Source: CAZDOD01 sp964506935
Lineage (GTDB): Bacteria > Desulfobacterota > Zymogenia > Zymogenales > Zymogenaceae
DNA: 25,118 nt
Assembly (NCBI GenBank): GCA_964506935.1
Contig: CAZDOD010000014.1
Span: 1-25,118, forward strand
Reading direction: 5' to 3'
In this document: one piece after another, positions 16,071-23,964 of the stretch
Layout: the number at the start of each line of letters is the position of its first letter
Numbering within the stretch: position 1 is the first letter of the stretch
Translations under genes and position numbers: made by a program
Notes under the pieces: generated by a model
Told to the model about the DNA's origin: nothing
The model's input: only the letters and a program-made list of their open reading frames with translations
Database searches by the model: none

Positions 16071-16858
16071 CGGATGTTGAGATATTAAAGGTAGATTCCC
16101 TGATTAAATATTACGGCGGTGTTATCGCCGTAAATAATGTAAGCTTTAATGTAAAGGAAGGGGAGATACTATCACTTATCGGCCCAAACGGAGCGGGGAA
16201 GACGACCGTCTTTAACTGTATAACAGGACTGGCACACCCGAACGATGGAAAAATACTGTTTAATTTAAACGGGAAGAGTAATGTACTGGCCGATAAAAAA
16301 AAGCTACTGAAACCTGACTCGATTACGTTTCTGGGTATCGCACGGACGTTTCAAAACATACGACTTTTTACCAACCTCACGGCACTGAACAACGTAAAGA
16401 TAGGGAGACACACAAGGTCAAAAATGAGACTGGTTGGGGCCGTTTTGAGAACTTCAAGACAAAAAGAGGAAGAAAAGGATATACTTAAAAAATCCATAAA
16501 ATATCTCGTCTTTGTCGGGCTAGAAGGTGTGATCATGGAGATCGCCTCAAACCTCTCATACGGTGACCAAAGGAGGCTCGAGATAGCGAGGGCACTTGCA
16601 ACCGAACCGAAACTTCTTCTATTGGATGAGCCCGCAGCGGGGATGAATCCCAAAGAGACCGCAAATTTGATGGAATTGATCAGAAGGATAAGAAACACCG
16701 GGATAACCGTAATTATTATTGAACATGATATGAAGGTAGTAATGGAGATATCGGATCGGATAGTCGTATTGGATTATGGGAAAAAAATTGCAGAAGGTAA
16801 TTCGGAAGAGATAAGAAAAGATCCAAAAGTTATCCAAGCCTATCTTGGGACGGATTGA
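16067..16858 (+). CDS. livG: Branched-chain amino acid-type ABC ATPase LivG
   Basis: The 263-aa cytoplasmic ATPase drives transport together with LivF. It has Walker A GPNGAGKTT (about residues 38-46), the Q-loop stretch GIARTFQNIRLF typical of LivG, the signature LSYGDQRRLEIARALA, Walker B LLLLDEP followed by AAGMNPKET, and the switch histidine in IIEHDMKVV. The C-terminal VIQAYLGTD is also family-specific. A short insertion with NLNGKSNVLADKKK lies before the Q-loop region. It starts at an ATGA overlap with LivM, and its end overlaps or nearly touches the LivF gene. Confidence 0.95.
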   Translation: MTDVEILKVDSLIKYYGGVIAVNNVSFNVKEGEILSLIGPNGAGKTTVFNCITGLAHPNDGKILFNLNGKSNVLADKKKLLKPDSITFLGIARTFQNIRLFTNLTALNNVKIGRHTRSKMRLVGAVLRTSRQKEEEKDILKKSIKYLVFVGLEGVIMEIASNLSYGDQRRLEIARALATEPKLLLLDEPAAGMNPKETANLMELIRRIRNTGITVIIIEHDMKVVMEISDRIVVLDYGKKIAEGNSEEIRKDPKVIQAYLGTD

Positions 16859-16859
16859 A

Positions 16860-17570
16860 ATGCTGGAACTTATCGATGTATATACATATTATGGTAATAT
16901 CGAGGCACTAAAGGGAATCTCCATGGAGATAAACGAGGGGGAGATAGTGACTCTGATAGGTGCAAACGGGGCCGGCAAATCTACCACATTAATGACGATT
17001 TCAGGTATCACCCCAGCCAGAAGGGGGCAGATAAAATTGATGGGTGAAAATATTGAGAAAATACCTCCAGATCAGATCGTAGATGCGGGGATATCACAGG
17101 TGCCTGAGGGGAGGCGAATCTTTCCGCTCCTTACTGTGCGGGAAAACCTTCAGATGGGGGCATATAAAAGGGGAAAAGACAAAAACATAAAAAAAGACAT
17201 GAAGCGTATCTTCGAAATTTTCCCGATACTCGAAGAGCGCAAGAGACAACCGGGCGGCACGCTTTCAGGAGGAGAACAACAGATGCTCGCAATTGCCAGG
17301 GCATTGATGAGCGACCCGAAGATACTCCTTCTGGATGAGCCATCTCTTGGACTGGCACCTATGATTGTTAAAAATATCTTCAATATTATAAAGGAGATAA
17401 ATAAAGAGAATGGGACAACGGTCCTTTTGGTTGAACAGAATGCAAAAATGGCGCTACTGACTTCCCAAAGGGGGTACGTCCTAGAGACCGGAAAAATAAC
17501 AATGGAAGACAAAAGCGAGAATTTGTTGGAAAACGAGAAGGTCAAAGAGGCTTATTTGGGAGAAACATAA
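16860..17570 (+). CDS. livF: Branched-chain amino acid-type ABC ATPase LivF
   Basis: The second ATPase subunit (236 aa) shows Walker A GANGAGKST, SQVPEGRRIFPLLTVRENL (typical of LivF), the signature LSGGEQQMLAIARALM, Walker B ILLLDEPSLGLAP, and the switch region LLVEQNAKMAL. The C-terminus KVKEAYLGE matches the family. The frame is open to a TTG at 16845 inside LivG, but the ATG at 16860, two bases after the LivG stop, fits the family's start (MLELIDVYTYYGNI) and has GGGACGG upstream. It is the last transporter gene; a small nucleic-acid-binding protein gene follows after 13 bases. Confidence 0.95.
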   Translation: MLELIDVYTYYGNIEALKGISMEINEGEIVTLIGANGAGKSTTLMTISGITPARRGQIKLMGENIEKIPPDQIVDAGISQVPEGRRIFPLLTVRENLQMGAYKRGKDKNIKKDMKRIFEIFPILEERKRQPGGTLSGGEQQMLAIARALMSDPKILLLDEPSLGLAPMIVKNIFNIIKEINKENGTTVLLVEQNAKMALLTSQRGYVLETGKITMEDKSENLLENEKVKEAYLGET

Positions 17571-17583
17571 GAGGAGAAAGAAA

Positions 17584-17847
17584 GTGGAAGAAAGAAGAAA
17601 AGAAGAGATCTTTAGCAAAAAAGTAAAGGCGGGCAGGAGGACGTACTATTTCGACGTAAAAGAAAACGTCAACAACGACAAGTATCTGATAATTTCGGAG
17701 ACAAAATCGGTCGAATTTGGAAAGCAAGACCGTTTTCGTATTATGGTATTCCCTGAAGACATTGATAATTTCAGTGAGGCATTCACTGAAGTGGTCAGAT
17801 TTATCAAAGGAGAAATTTCGGAAATTGATGAGGAGGAAGAGGATTAA
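17584..17847 (+). CDS. PUR-family (DUF3276) nucleic-acid-binding protein
   Basis: This 87-aa protein matches the bacterial single-domain PUR-alpha-like family (DUF3276), whose Borrelia member BpuR binds single-stranded DNA and RNA. The recognisable core is EEIFSKKVKAGRRTYYFDVK, a second strand pair KYLIISETKS, then DRFRIMVFPEDIDNF and a helix FSEAFTEVVRFIKG. The C-terminus is a strongly acidic tail (EIDEEEED). It should be cytoplasmic and probably dimeric, since the PUR fold needs two repeats. The GTG start has GAGGAG about eight bases upstream. It follows LivF by 13 bases in the same direction, so it probably shares the transporter transcript, although a role in transport is not expected. 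Possible jobs are RNA-level regulation or general RNA/DNA binding. Confidence 0.82.
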   Translation: MEERRKEEIFSKKVKAGRRTYYFDVKENVNNDKYLIISETKSVEFGKQDRFRIMVFPEDIDNFSEAFTEVVRFIKGEISEIDEEEED

Positions 17848-17863
17848 TTACTGAGGGAAATCA

Positions 17864-17898
17864 GATAAGATAATTAAGTTTACATAATATATCTTATC
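17864..17898. repeat. Inverted repeat, first of two at the convergence point
   Basis: GATAAGATA (17864-17872) is exactly mirrored by TATCTTATC (17890-17898) around a 17-base A+T-rich middle. It lies just after the PUR gene. It is A+T-rich and weak as a terminator; it could be part of one or a protein-binding site. Confidence 0.5.
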
Positions 17899-17905
17899 AG
17901 ACATA

Positions 17906-17950
17906 AATAGAATCCCGAATGTTATCTTTTTTAGCATTCGGGATTCTATT
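17906..17950. terminator. Perfect 16-bp inverted repeat between convergent operons
   Basis: Bases 17906-17921 pair perfectly with 17935-17950 (core GAATCCCGAATG), with a 13-base T-rich loop. It lies between the two convergent Liv operons and is best read as a bidirectional terminator. The T-run after the stem is poor on the + side, so termination strength is uncertain. The bases from here to 18045 show no gene that I can support. Confidence 0.7.
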
Positions 17951-18045
17951 ATTCTTAATCTTACTTAATGTGTTTAAAGTATTTAGTTTTGTAAAAGTGG
18001 AGTATTTAATAATTCTAAATTTTTATGATTTATATTTTAGACTAA

Positions 18046-19299
18046 CTAAGTTCTCTTCGGCTCGATTAGCTTTATCGAGGCGACGATTCCAATTTCGCGG
18101 TTTATCTTTAATTCAATATCCTTAATAAGGTTCCTCTGTACCTTCATCTCGTCATAAAAGAAACTTTTTGAGATCTCTATGTTGATAATCATGTAGTCTT
18201 TACCATCCTTTTTTACGGTCTCTATTTTAAATTTAGGCTTATTCCCCAAGACCTCTTCAAGTATTTCCGAAATTTGATACGGGTAGATGTTTATACCCTC
18301 AAATACTATGAGATCATCAAGCCTCCTTTTTACCGGTTCAATCTTTAGATGTGTCCTACCGCACGGGCATTTTTCCTTTTCGGGATATATTCTGGTTATA
18401 TCCCCCGTCCTGTACCTGATTATCGGAAAGGCGTCTCGTGTGAGAGTCGTCAATACCAGCTCACCCTCCTTTCCGTGCGGGAGTGATTTTCCGGTCTTTG
18501 GATCTATTATCTCAAAGATAAAATGATCCATAAATATATGAAGCCCCCTCTTTTCCCTACATTCCGAGGCCACTCCCGGGCCGAATATCGAGGCTACGCC
18601 ATAGTTGAATGACGTGGATATAGAGAGACCCTCTTCTATCTCATGTCGCATATCATCGGTCCATGGTTCGGAACCCAAGATGGCGTGCTTTAGAGATAAT
18701 ACATTAGGATTAATATCCTCTTTTTCAAATTCATATATTAGTCTCAATGCATATGAAGGTGTGCAGACTATTGCGGTTGTCAGATAATCCTGCATGATCT
18801 TTATCTGCTTTTTGGTATTTGCGGTTGAAGCGGGAATTACCGATGCACCCAAGAGCTCCGCAGCATAGTGATAACCGAATGCCCCGGGATACAGCCCGTA
18901 TGGATGGGTAATCTGAATTGTATCATTCTCGTCGATATCTGACGAACAGAGCGCCCTTGCAACGAGGTTTGACCAGTTCTCCAAGTCCTTTTTTGTGTAC
19001 CCGACTATTCCGGTGTCTCCCGATGCGGAGTGGATCCTCACTACATCACTCAGCTTTACGGCAAACATCTCGTATGGATAGCTCCTTTTCAGATCGTCAC
19101 GGGTAGTAAATGGGAGCCTTTTTAGGTCATCTAATGATTCTATGTCGCCCGGCTCGTAACCTGACTCATCGAAGCTTTTTCGATAAAACGGCACACCGTG
19201 ACGATATACCCTGTACAATGTCTGTTGAAGCCTCTCCAACTGAAGCTGTTCGAGATCGCCAACGGGCATCGTCTCATATTCTTCATCCCAGATCTTCAT
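18046..19299 (-). CDS. PaaK-type aryl-CoA ligase homologue with altered active-site motifs
   Basis: The protein (417 aa) belongs to the phenylacetate-CoA ligase (PaaK) family of adenylate-forming enzymes by its whole layout: LPFTTRDDLKRSYPY (62-76), GSEPWTDDMR (209-218), GPGVASEC (240-247), YRTGD (296-300), CPCGRT (311-316) and the C-terminal lid. Key motifs deviate. The phosphate-binding loop reads SASGDTGIVGYT (91-102) instead of the usual SSGTTGKPxVVGYT, missing the Lys-Pro-Thr part. The next motif reads YGVASIFGPG where the family has YGLSEVIGPG, losing the Glu. EGINIYPYQI replaces RGVNVFPSQI. The frame is intact and the start has GGAGGAGG upstream. It ends the second Liv operon, overlapping LivG by 17 bases. 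It may activate an unusual acid, bind ligand without catalysis, or be losing function. Confidence 0.85.
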   Translation of the reverse strand: MKIWDEEYETMPVGDLEQLQLERLQQTLYRVYRHGVPFYRKSFDESGYEPGDIESLDDLKRLPFTTRDDLKRSYPYEMFAVKLSDVVRIHSASGDTGIVGYTKKDLENWSNLVARALCSSDIDENDTIQITHPYGLYPGAFGYHYAAELLGASVIPASTANTKKQIKIMQDYLTTAIVCTPSYALRLIYEFEKEDINPNVLSLKHAILGSEPWTDDMRHEIEEGLSISTSFNYGVASIFGPGVASECREKRGLHIFMDHFIFEIIDPKTGKSLPHGKEGELVLTTLTRDAFPIIRYRTGDITRIYPEKEKCPCGRTHLKIEPVKRRLDDLIVFEGINIYPYQISEILEEVLGNKPKFKIETVKKDGKDYMIINIEISKSFFYDEMKVQRNLIKDIELKINREIGIVASIKLIEPKRT

Positions 19300-20077
19300 A
19301 GTCCTCCTCCTTGCCGAGATAGGCCTCTATTACCTCCTCGTTATTTCTTATTTCTTTTGGAGTACCATATGCGATCATCTTACCATGGTCGAGAACCGAT
19401 ATCATCTCACATATATCCATCACGAGATTCATATCGTGTTCGATAAGGAGCACCGTCGTCCCACTGTTGCAAATATCCCGTATAAGCTCCATGAGCCTTT
19501 CGGTCTCCTTGGTGTTCATTCCGGCGGAAGGCTCATCGAGGAGTAAAAGTTTGGGCTCAGTTGCCAATGCCCTTGCTATCTCGATATGCCTCTGCTCCCC
19601 ATACGGGAGACTTCCCGCATGAAAATCCATTTTGTCTTTGAGCCCGACAAAAGAGAGTATATCCTCCACCTTTTCGTAGGTCTCTATCATCTCTCTTCTT
19701 ACTTTCCTCCCCCCAAAGATCCCTCTCAAGAGGCCCACCTTTGTTCTTATGTGCCTGCCGACGATTACGTTCTCTATGACGTTCATGCCTGAAAAGAGCT
19801 GGATGTTCTGAAATGTCCGGGCGATACCCATTCTCGTTATCTGATAGGGCCTTAGGCCCGTCAGTTTCTTTTTTCTGAAGTAAAAATCTCCCGATGTCTC
19901 CGGCAATATACCGCTTATAACATTGAAAAATGTCGTCTTTCCTGCGCCGTTTGGCCCGATAAGGCCCATAATAGCACCTTCGGTCACCGATAGATCGACA
20001 CTGTCCAAGGCCGAAACGCCCCCGAAATTCTTTGATAATAATTTCGCCTCAAAGAGACAATTCCCTCGCTCATCCAT
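19283..20077 (-). CDS. livG: Branched-chain amino acid-type ABC ATPase LivG, second operon
   Basis: This 264-aa ATPase has Walker A GPNGAGKTT, the LivG-type Q-loop stretch GIARTFQNIQLF, the signature LPYGEQRHIEIARALA, Walker B LLLLDEPSAGMNTKET, and LIEHDMNLV. The frame is open to a GTG at 20095, but the ATG at 20077 is preferred because GAGGGGA lies about nine bases upstream of it. Its gene order differs from the + operon: here LivF precedes LivG. It overlaps the start of the divergent PaaK gene, suggesting coupled translation. The C-terminal VIEAYLGKEEDYEDLG carries a short acidic tail. Confidence 0.95.
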   Translation of the reverse strand: MDERGNCLFEAKLLSKNFGGVSALDSVDLSVTEGAIMGLIGPNGAGKTTFFNVISGILPETSGDFYFRKKKLTGLRPYQITRMGIARTFQNIQLFSGMNVIENVIVGRHIRTKVGLLRGIFGGRKVRREMIETYEKVEDILSFVGLKDKMDFHAGSLPYGEQRHIEIARALATEPKLLLLDEPSAGMNTKETERLMELIRDICNSGTTVLLIEHDMNLVMDICEMISVLDHGKMIAYGTPKEIRNNEEVIEAYLGKEEDYEDLG

Positions 20078-20110
20078 CCAAATAAATCCCCTCACAAAAC
20101 ATATAGGTCT

Positions 20111-20836
20111 TCATTCTCGGACTTCCCTGTAATCTTTTCCGAGATACGCCATCTTCACCTCGTTGTTGTCGAGGAGCACCTTTCTTTCTCCATCATATAT
20201 AAATTTCCCCATCTCCATGACATAACCCCTGTCGGCGACTGAGAGTGCGGCGCGAGCATTTTGCTCTATCAAGAGGATTGTGGTCCCCATCTTCTTTAGG
20301 TCTCTGATTATCTTGAAGACCTGAAGCACGACCTTCGGGGCGAGACCCATTGAGGGCTCGTCGAGCATGATGAGCTTGGGTCTGGACATCAACCCCCTTG
20401 CAATGGCGAGCATCTGCTGTTCTCCCCCTGAGAGCGTTCCGCCCTTCTGCCCTCCCCTCTCCTTCAAGATGGGAAAGATCGTCTTTTGCATCCTTATATC
20501 ATCATTGACTTCTTTCTTGTCATTTCTCGAATATGCACCGAGTTCTAGATTGGCATCGACGGTTAGCTTAGAGAATATCCTTCTACCCTCAGGGACATAG
20601 GATATCCCAAGCTTTAAAATCTTCTCCGATGAGAGCCCACCGATTTCATTATCATCAAAAATTATTTCTCCCCTTTTAGGTGCAAGGATACCCGATATCG
20701 TCTTTAGGAGAGTCGATTTCCCGGCGCCGTTTCCACCTATGATTGTCACTATCTCGCCGGTGCCGACGTGAAGTGAAATCCCTTTTAAGACGTGGATATT
20801 TCCATAGTAGGTATGTAGGTTTTTTATCTTAAGCAC
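20111..20836 (-). CDS. livF: Branched-chain amino acid-type ABC ATPase LivF, second operon
   Basis: The product (241 aa) has Walker A GGNGAGKST, the LivF-type SYVPEGRRIFSKLTV, the signature LSGGEQQMLAIARGLM, Walker B LIMLDEPSMGLAP and LLIEQNARAAL, and ends with the family's VKMAYLGKDY. The GTG start at 20836 overlaps the LivM end by eight bases, and only a weak purine-rich ribosome site is visible, so it may depend on coupling to LivM. LivG follows after 33 bases. Confidence 0.95.
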   Translation of the reverse strand: MLKIKNLHTYYGNIHVLKGISLHVGTGEIVTIIGGNGAGKSTLLKTISGILAPKRGEIIFDDNEIGGLSSEKILKLGISYVPEGRRIFSKLTVDANLELGAYSRNDKKEVNDDIRMQKTIFPILKERGGQKGGTLSGGEQQMLAIARGLMSRPKLIMLDEPSMGLAPKVVLQVFKIIRDLKKMGTTILLIEQNARAALSVADRGYVMEMGKFIYDGERKVLLDNNEVKMAYLGKDYREVRE

Positions 20837-21846
20837 TTTTTCTTCTCTTCAACCTCGATTGCAGGGAAAATTTCTTTCCCAATTCGGTTTTTCCCATTAT
20901 CCCTTGCGGTCTCACAATAAGGAGTAGCACCAGTAGCGCCCCGTAAGCCACATTCTGGTAATCGGCAAAGCTCTTTAGGAGTTCGAGTAATTTCGGAATT
21001 CTGTCAAGAAATACCAATACCTCTGGAGATGTAGTGAGTATTCTCAAAACTTCCGGAAGTGCGGTTAGGATCACGGCACCGACGATCGAGCCCAAGACGC
21101 TTCCGATACCTCCAACGACAACCATGCACAGGATCAGTATCGATGCCGAGAGACCGAAGTCGGTCGGTTTTATGTAGTGGATGTAAGAGCTATAGAGGGA
21201 GCCCGCTATTCCCGCAAAGCCGGAGCCCAGGCCGAATGCCATGACCTTATATTTCGTTGTGTTGATCCCCATCACCTGTGCGGTGATGTCGTTGTCGCGG
21301 ATCGCGGCGAGTGCCGTCCCGACCCGCGATTTTTTGAGCCTGTACATGAAGGCGATTGTAATCGCAACGAAGCTCCATGTGAGGAATATAAAATCGAGTT
21401 TTGATCTCAGCTTTTTCCCAAAAATGACAGGGCCGGGAATTCCGGTCTTCCCGTCGGGTCCACCTATGATTATCACTTTATGTAGACCGATTTTGTCTAT
21501 ATTCAATGCGATTTCTTCTATATTCATTAAAATAATTATTACGATCAGACCGAAGGCGAGCGTGACTATTGCGAGATAGTCGTCTTTGATCCTCAAGGTG
21601 GGGATTCCTAATATGACCCCCATAATCCCTGCGCCCAAAAAGGCGGATAAAATGGCGATAATATAGGGAAGGTCGAAATCGACCAACAGGACNNNNNNNN
21701 NNCGAGCTTACATATGCACCGATGCAGTAAAAGGCGGCATGTCCGAGCGACACCTGACCCGAGAATCCTATTATCAGGTTAAGCGAAAGGGTGAGGATAA
21801 TAAATATCGCGGCAAAGACCAGAATATGTAAGAGGTATATTACCAA
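20829..21846 (-). CDS. livM: Branched-chain amino acid-type ABC permease LivM, interrupted by N gap
   Basis: Two coding parts make up one LivM. The N-terminal part (21846-21703) reads to LNLIIGFSGQVSLGHAAFYCIGAY, the family's first landmark. The C-terminal part (21692-20829, starting VLLVDFDLPYIIAIL) carries GIPTLRIKDDYLAIVTLAF, AIRDNDITAQVMGINTTKYK and VVVGGIGSVLGS. Ten Ns between them throw the parts into different frames; a true gap whose length is a multiple of three would rejoin them, so this is an assembly fault rather than a pseudogene. The start is a TTG with no clear ribosome site, the only usable start in frame after the LivH stop. The full protein would be about 340 residues, normal for LivM. 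Confidence 0.88.
21693..21702. other. Assembly gap (ten Ns)
   Basis: Exactly ten undetermined bases interrupt LivM. The length is that of a placeholder, and it breaks the reading frame by one, so the true sequence here is of unknown length. Confidence 0.98.
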
Positions 21847-21870
21847 TCTATCAACCAGTAAATAAGATAG

Positions 21871-22734
21871 TTAATCCCTTTTTCCCATTATACCCGACGG
21901 CCTGAAGATCAAAACGATGATTAATATTGCGAATGCGAAGACATCTTTCAGACCCGAAGATATATATGCGGCACCGAGGTTTTCGGCTATGCCGAGTAGT
22001 AACCCACCGATGATCGCCCCCGGAATGTTGCCGACTCCGCCCAAGATAGCGGCGCAGAAGGCCTTGAGGCCCGGAAGAACCCCCATAGTCGGATACGTGA
22101 AGTAGAGCATCGAGACCATCACCCCCGCGGCGCCGCTCAATACCGAGCCTATTATGAAGGTCAGGACTATCATGTTATTTACATTGATCCCCATGAGCCT
22201 TGCGGCTTCGCTGTCGGACGCAGAGGCGACGATCGCCTTCCCGTATTTCGTCTTGTTTATGAAGACGGTAAGCGCCGCCATCAAGATTCCCGCCGTAATC
22301 AGAATATATATCTCCATCGCGGGTATATCGGCGCCCATAAGCTTAAACGGCTCGAGCTTGAAGGCAATCGGAAAATCCCTCTTGTCGGGCCCGAATATTA
22401 GCCTTGCGAGGTCCTGCAGAAAAATCGAGACGCCGATTGCGGCAATCAGGGGAATTAAGGGGTTTGAGCCTCGAAGCGGGCGGAATGCCAGCCTCTCCAT
22501 GGAAAGACCGACTCCGGCTGAGGCTACGAGTGCCAGAAGAAATGCGGGGACAAATCCTATGGAAGTCTTGCTCAAAAGCAAGACTGCGGTAAAGGCACCG
22601 GCCATGTAGATCTCACCTTGGGCGAAGTTGATGATACCCAAAACACCGTAGATCATCGTATATCCCAAGGCCACCATGGCGTATATACTGCCGGCGGCAA
22701 GGCCGTTTATAATCTGCTTTAAGAATAATAGCAT
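21871..22734 (-). CDS. livH: Branched-chain amino acid-type ABC permease LivH, second operon
   Basis: This 287-aa membrane subunit has the family start LKQIINGLAAGSIYAMVALGYT, then IINFAQGEIYMAGAF and the coupling-loop region AFCAAILGGVGNIPGAIIGG, with about eight likely membrane spans. The ATG at 22734 lies just beyond a hairpin, in an A+T-rich leader with no recognisable ribosome site, unlike LivH of the + operon. LivM starts 24 bases after its stop, in the same frame as that stop. Confidence 0.94.
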   Translation of the reverse strand: MLLFLKQIINGLAAGSIYAMVALGYTMIYGVLGIINFAQGEIYMAGAFTAVLLLSKTSIGFVPAFLLALVASAGVGLSMERLAFRPLRGSNPLIPLIAAIGVSIFLQDLARLIFGPDKRDFPIAFKLEPFKLMGADIPAMEIYILITAGILMAALTVFINKTKYGKAIVASASDSEAARLMGINVNNMIVLTFIIGSVLSGAAGVMVSMLYFTYPTMGVLPGLKAFCAAILGGVGNIPGAIIGGLLLGIAENLGAAYISSGLKDVFAFAILIIVLIFRPSGIMGKRD

Positions 22735-22757
22735 GAAAATATTAAAAATAATAAAAG

Positions 22758-22789
22758 ATGAAGGGAGGGCGAAAAGACCCTCCCTTCAT
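22758..22789 (-). terminator. Hairpin terminator/attenuator after the second binding-protein gene
   Basis: A perfect 12-bp stem (22758-22769 with 22778-22789, ATGAAGGGAGGG and its complement) closes an 8-base loop. On the - strand it is followed by CTTTTATTATTTTT. It sits between the binding-protein stop and LivH, the same place as the hairpin in the + operon. Confidence 0.85.
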
Positions 22790-22800
22790 AAGACAAAAAA

Positions 22801-23946
22801 CTATTTTACCTTGACGTACTTGCCGTTCTGGACCTCAAAGATGTATATCCCGCCCTTTACGACGTCGCCGTTCTCGTCGAACGAGAGCTTTCCGGTTACG
22901 CCGTCAAAATCCTTGAGGGTATCGAGATAGTTTTTGATCGCGATGGGATCGGTTCCGACCTCCTTCATCGCATCAGCCACCATGTATGTCATATCATATG
23001 TAATCGCCGCAAACATGATGTTATTTGTATCGGTCGGATTTTCCTTTAAGAAGTCATAATACTTTTTAGCGAATTTCTTATTCTTTGAAGTGTTGTAGTC
23101 TTCATCATATTCACCGGTTATTATGTGACCTTCCGATGCCTCTCCAGCAAGCTCAATATAGAGGGGCGCCATGTCGCCGAATCCACCGAGGGACGGCACC
23201 ATGATGCCGATCTCCCTCGCCTGCTCGATGGCGGGTGCGGTCTCCTGGAGATAGCCGGGTATGCATATGAGGTCGAATTCCTTCTCAGCGATCTTCGTTA
23301 GCTGTGCCTTGAAGTCCTCATCACCCCTCATAAATGATTCCTCGATCACAATCTCAACGCCATTCTTGTTAAAATACTCTGTCAGAAAAGTTTCAAAACC
23401 CTTTCCATATGGTTCGTTGCTGTAAAGGATCGCAACCTTCTTGACGCCGTATTTCTCGATGACGTAATTGACGAGGGCCTCGCACTGCATATCAATACGC
23501 GAGCAGCCGCGATAGATAAACTCACCAGCGTCGGTGACCTTGGGCGATGTCGCATTGGGAGAGATCAATATTATCCCGTTCTCCTCAGCAATTGGTGCCA
23601 CCGCCAAAGTATTTCCACTCATCATAGGACCAATAATAACGGGTACTTTATCAACAGATATCAGTTTTGTGGCGGCGTTGACCGAATGGGTGGCGTCATC
23701 CTTCGAGTCCTCATAAATCACCTCGAGGGGCCTACCGTTAATGCCTCCTGCTGAGTTGATCTCATCAACGGCGAATTCTATCCCCCTCTTGGCCGGGATG
23801 CCATCGGATGCTCCCAATGTGAGCCTGAGTATAGAACCGATGACTATGGGCTCTCCTGTGGCTTCTTCAACCTTCTTCTCACATCCTGAAACCATAAGAG
23901 AGAGGCCCAAAAGGGCGATAACAGACAGTAAAACAAATTTTTTCAT
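22801..23946 (-). CDS. Branched-chain amino acid-type ABC substrate-binding lipoprotein, second operon
   Basis: The 381-aa product is a Peripla_BP_6/LivK-type binding protein. Its signal peptide ends in the lipobox MVSGC, predicting lipidation at about Cys22. Mature landmarks are IVIGSILRLTLGASDGIPAKRGIEFAVDEIN, INSAGGINGRPLEVIYEDSKDD, GPMMSGNTLAVAPIAEENGIILISPNAT, and a C-terminal FDGVTGKLSFDENGDVVKGGIYIF. It is only distantly similar to the + operon's protein, so the two systems probably carry different substrates. The start has GGGAG upstream. It lies 18 bases after a PaaK-type ligase gene, making an aromatic or related carboxylic acid a reasonable candidate ligand by context only. Confidence 0.92.
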   Translation of the reverse strand: MKKFVLLSVIALLGLSLMVSGCEKKVEEATGEPIVIGSILRLTLGASDGIPAKRGIEFAVDEINSAGGINGRPLEVIYEDSKDDATHSVNAATKLISVDKVPVIIGPMMSGNTLAVAPIAEENGIILISPNATSPKVTDAGEFIYRGCSRIDMQCEALVNYVIEKYGVKKVAILYSNEPYGKGFETFLTEYFNKNGVEIVIEESFMRGDEDFKAQLTKIAEKEFDLICIPGYLQETAPAIEQAREIGIMVPSLGGFGDMAPLYIELAGEASEGHIITGEYDEDYNTSKNKKFAKKYYDFLKENPTDTNNIMFAAITYDMTYMVADAMKEVGTDPIAIKNYLDTLKDFDGVTGKLSFDENGDVVKGGIYIFEVQNGKYVKVK

Positions 23947-23964
23947 AACTTACTCCCTTTTAAT

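Noticed and set aside
17919..18125. 68-codon open frame on the + strand between the convergent operons
   Set aside because: It starts inside the perfect inverted repeat, has no ribosome site, and its second half is antisense to the PaaK-type gene.
13827..22789. Hairpins of the two Liv operons as copies of one mobile repeat
   Set aside because: Stem and loop sequences differ; only position and G-rich character are shared, as expected for independent terminators.
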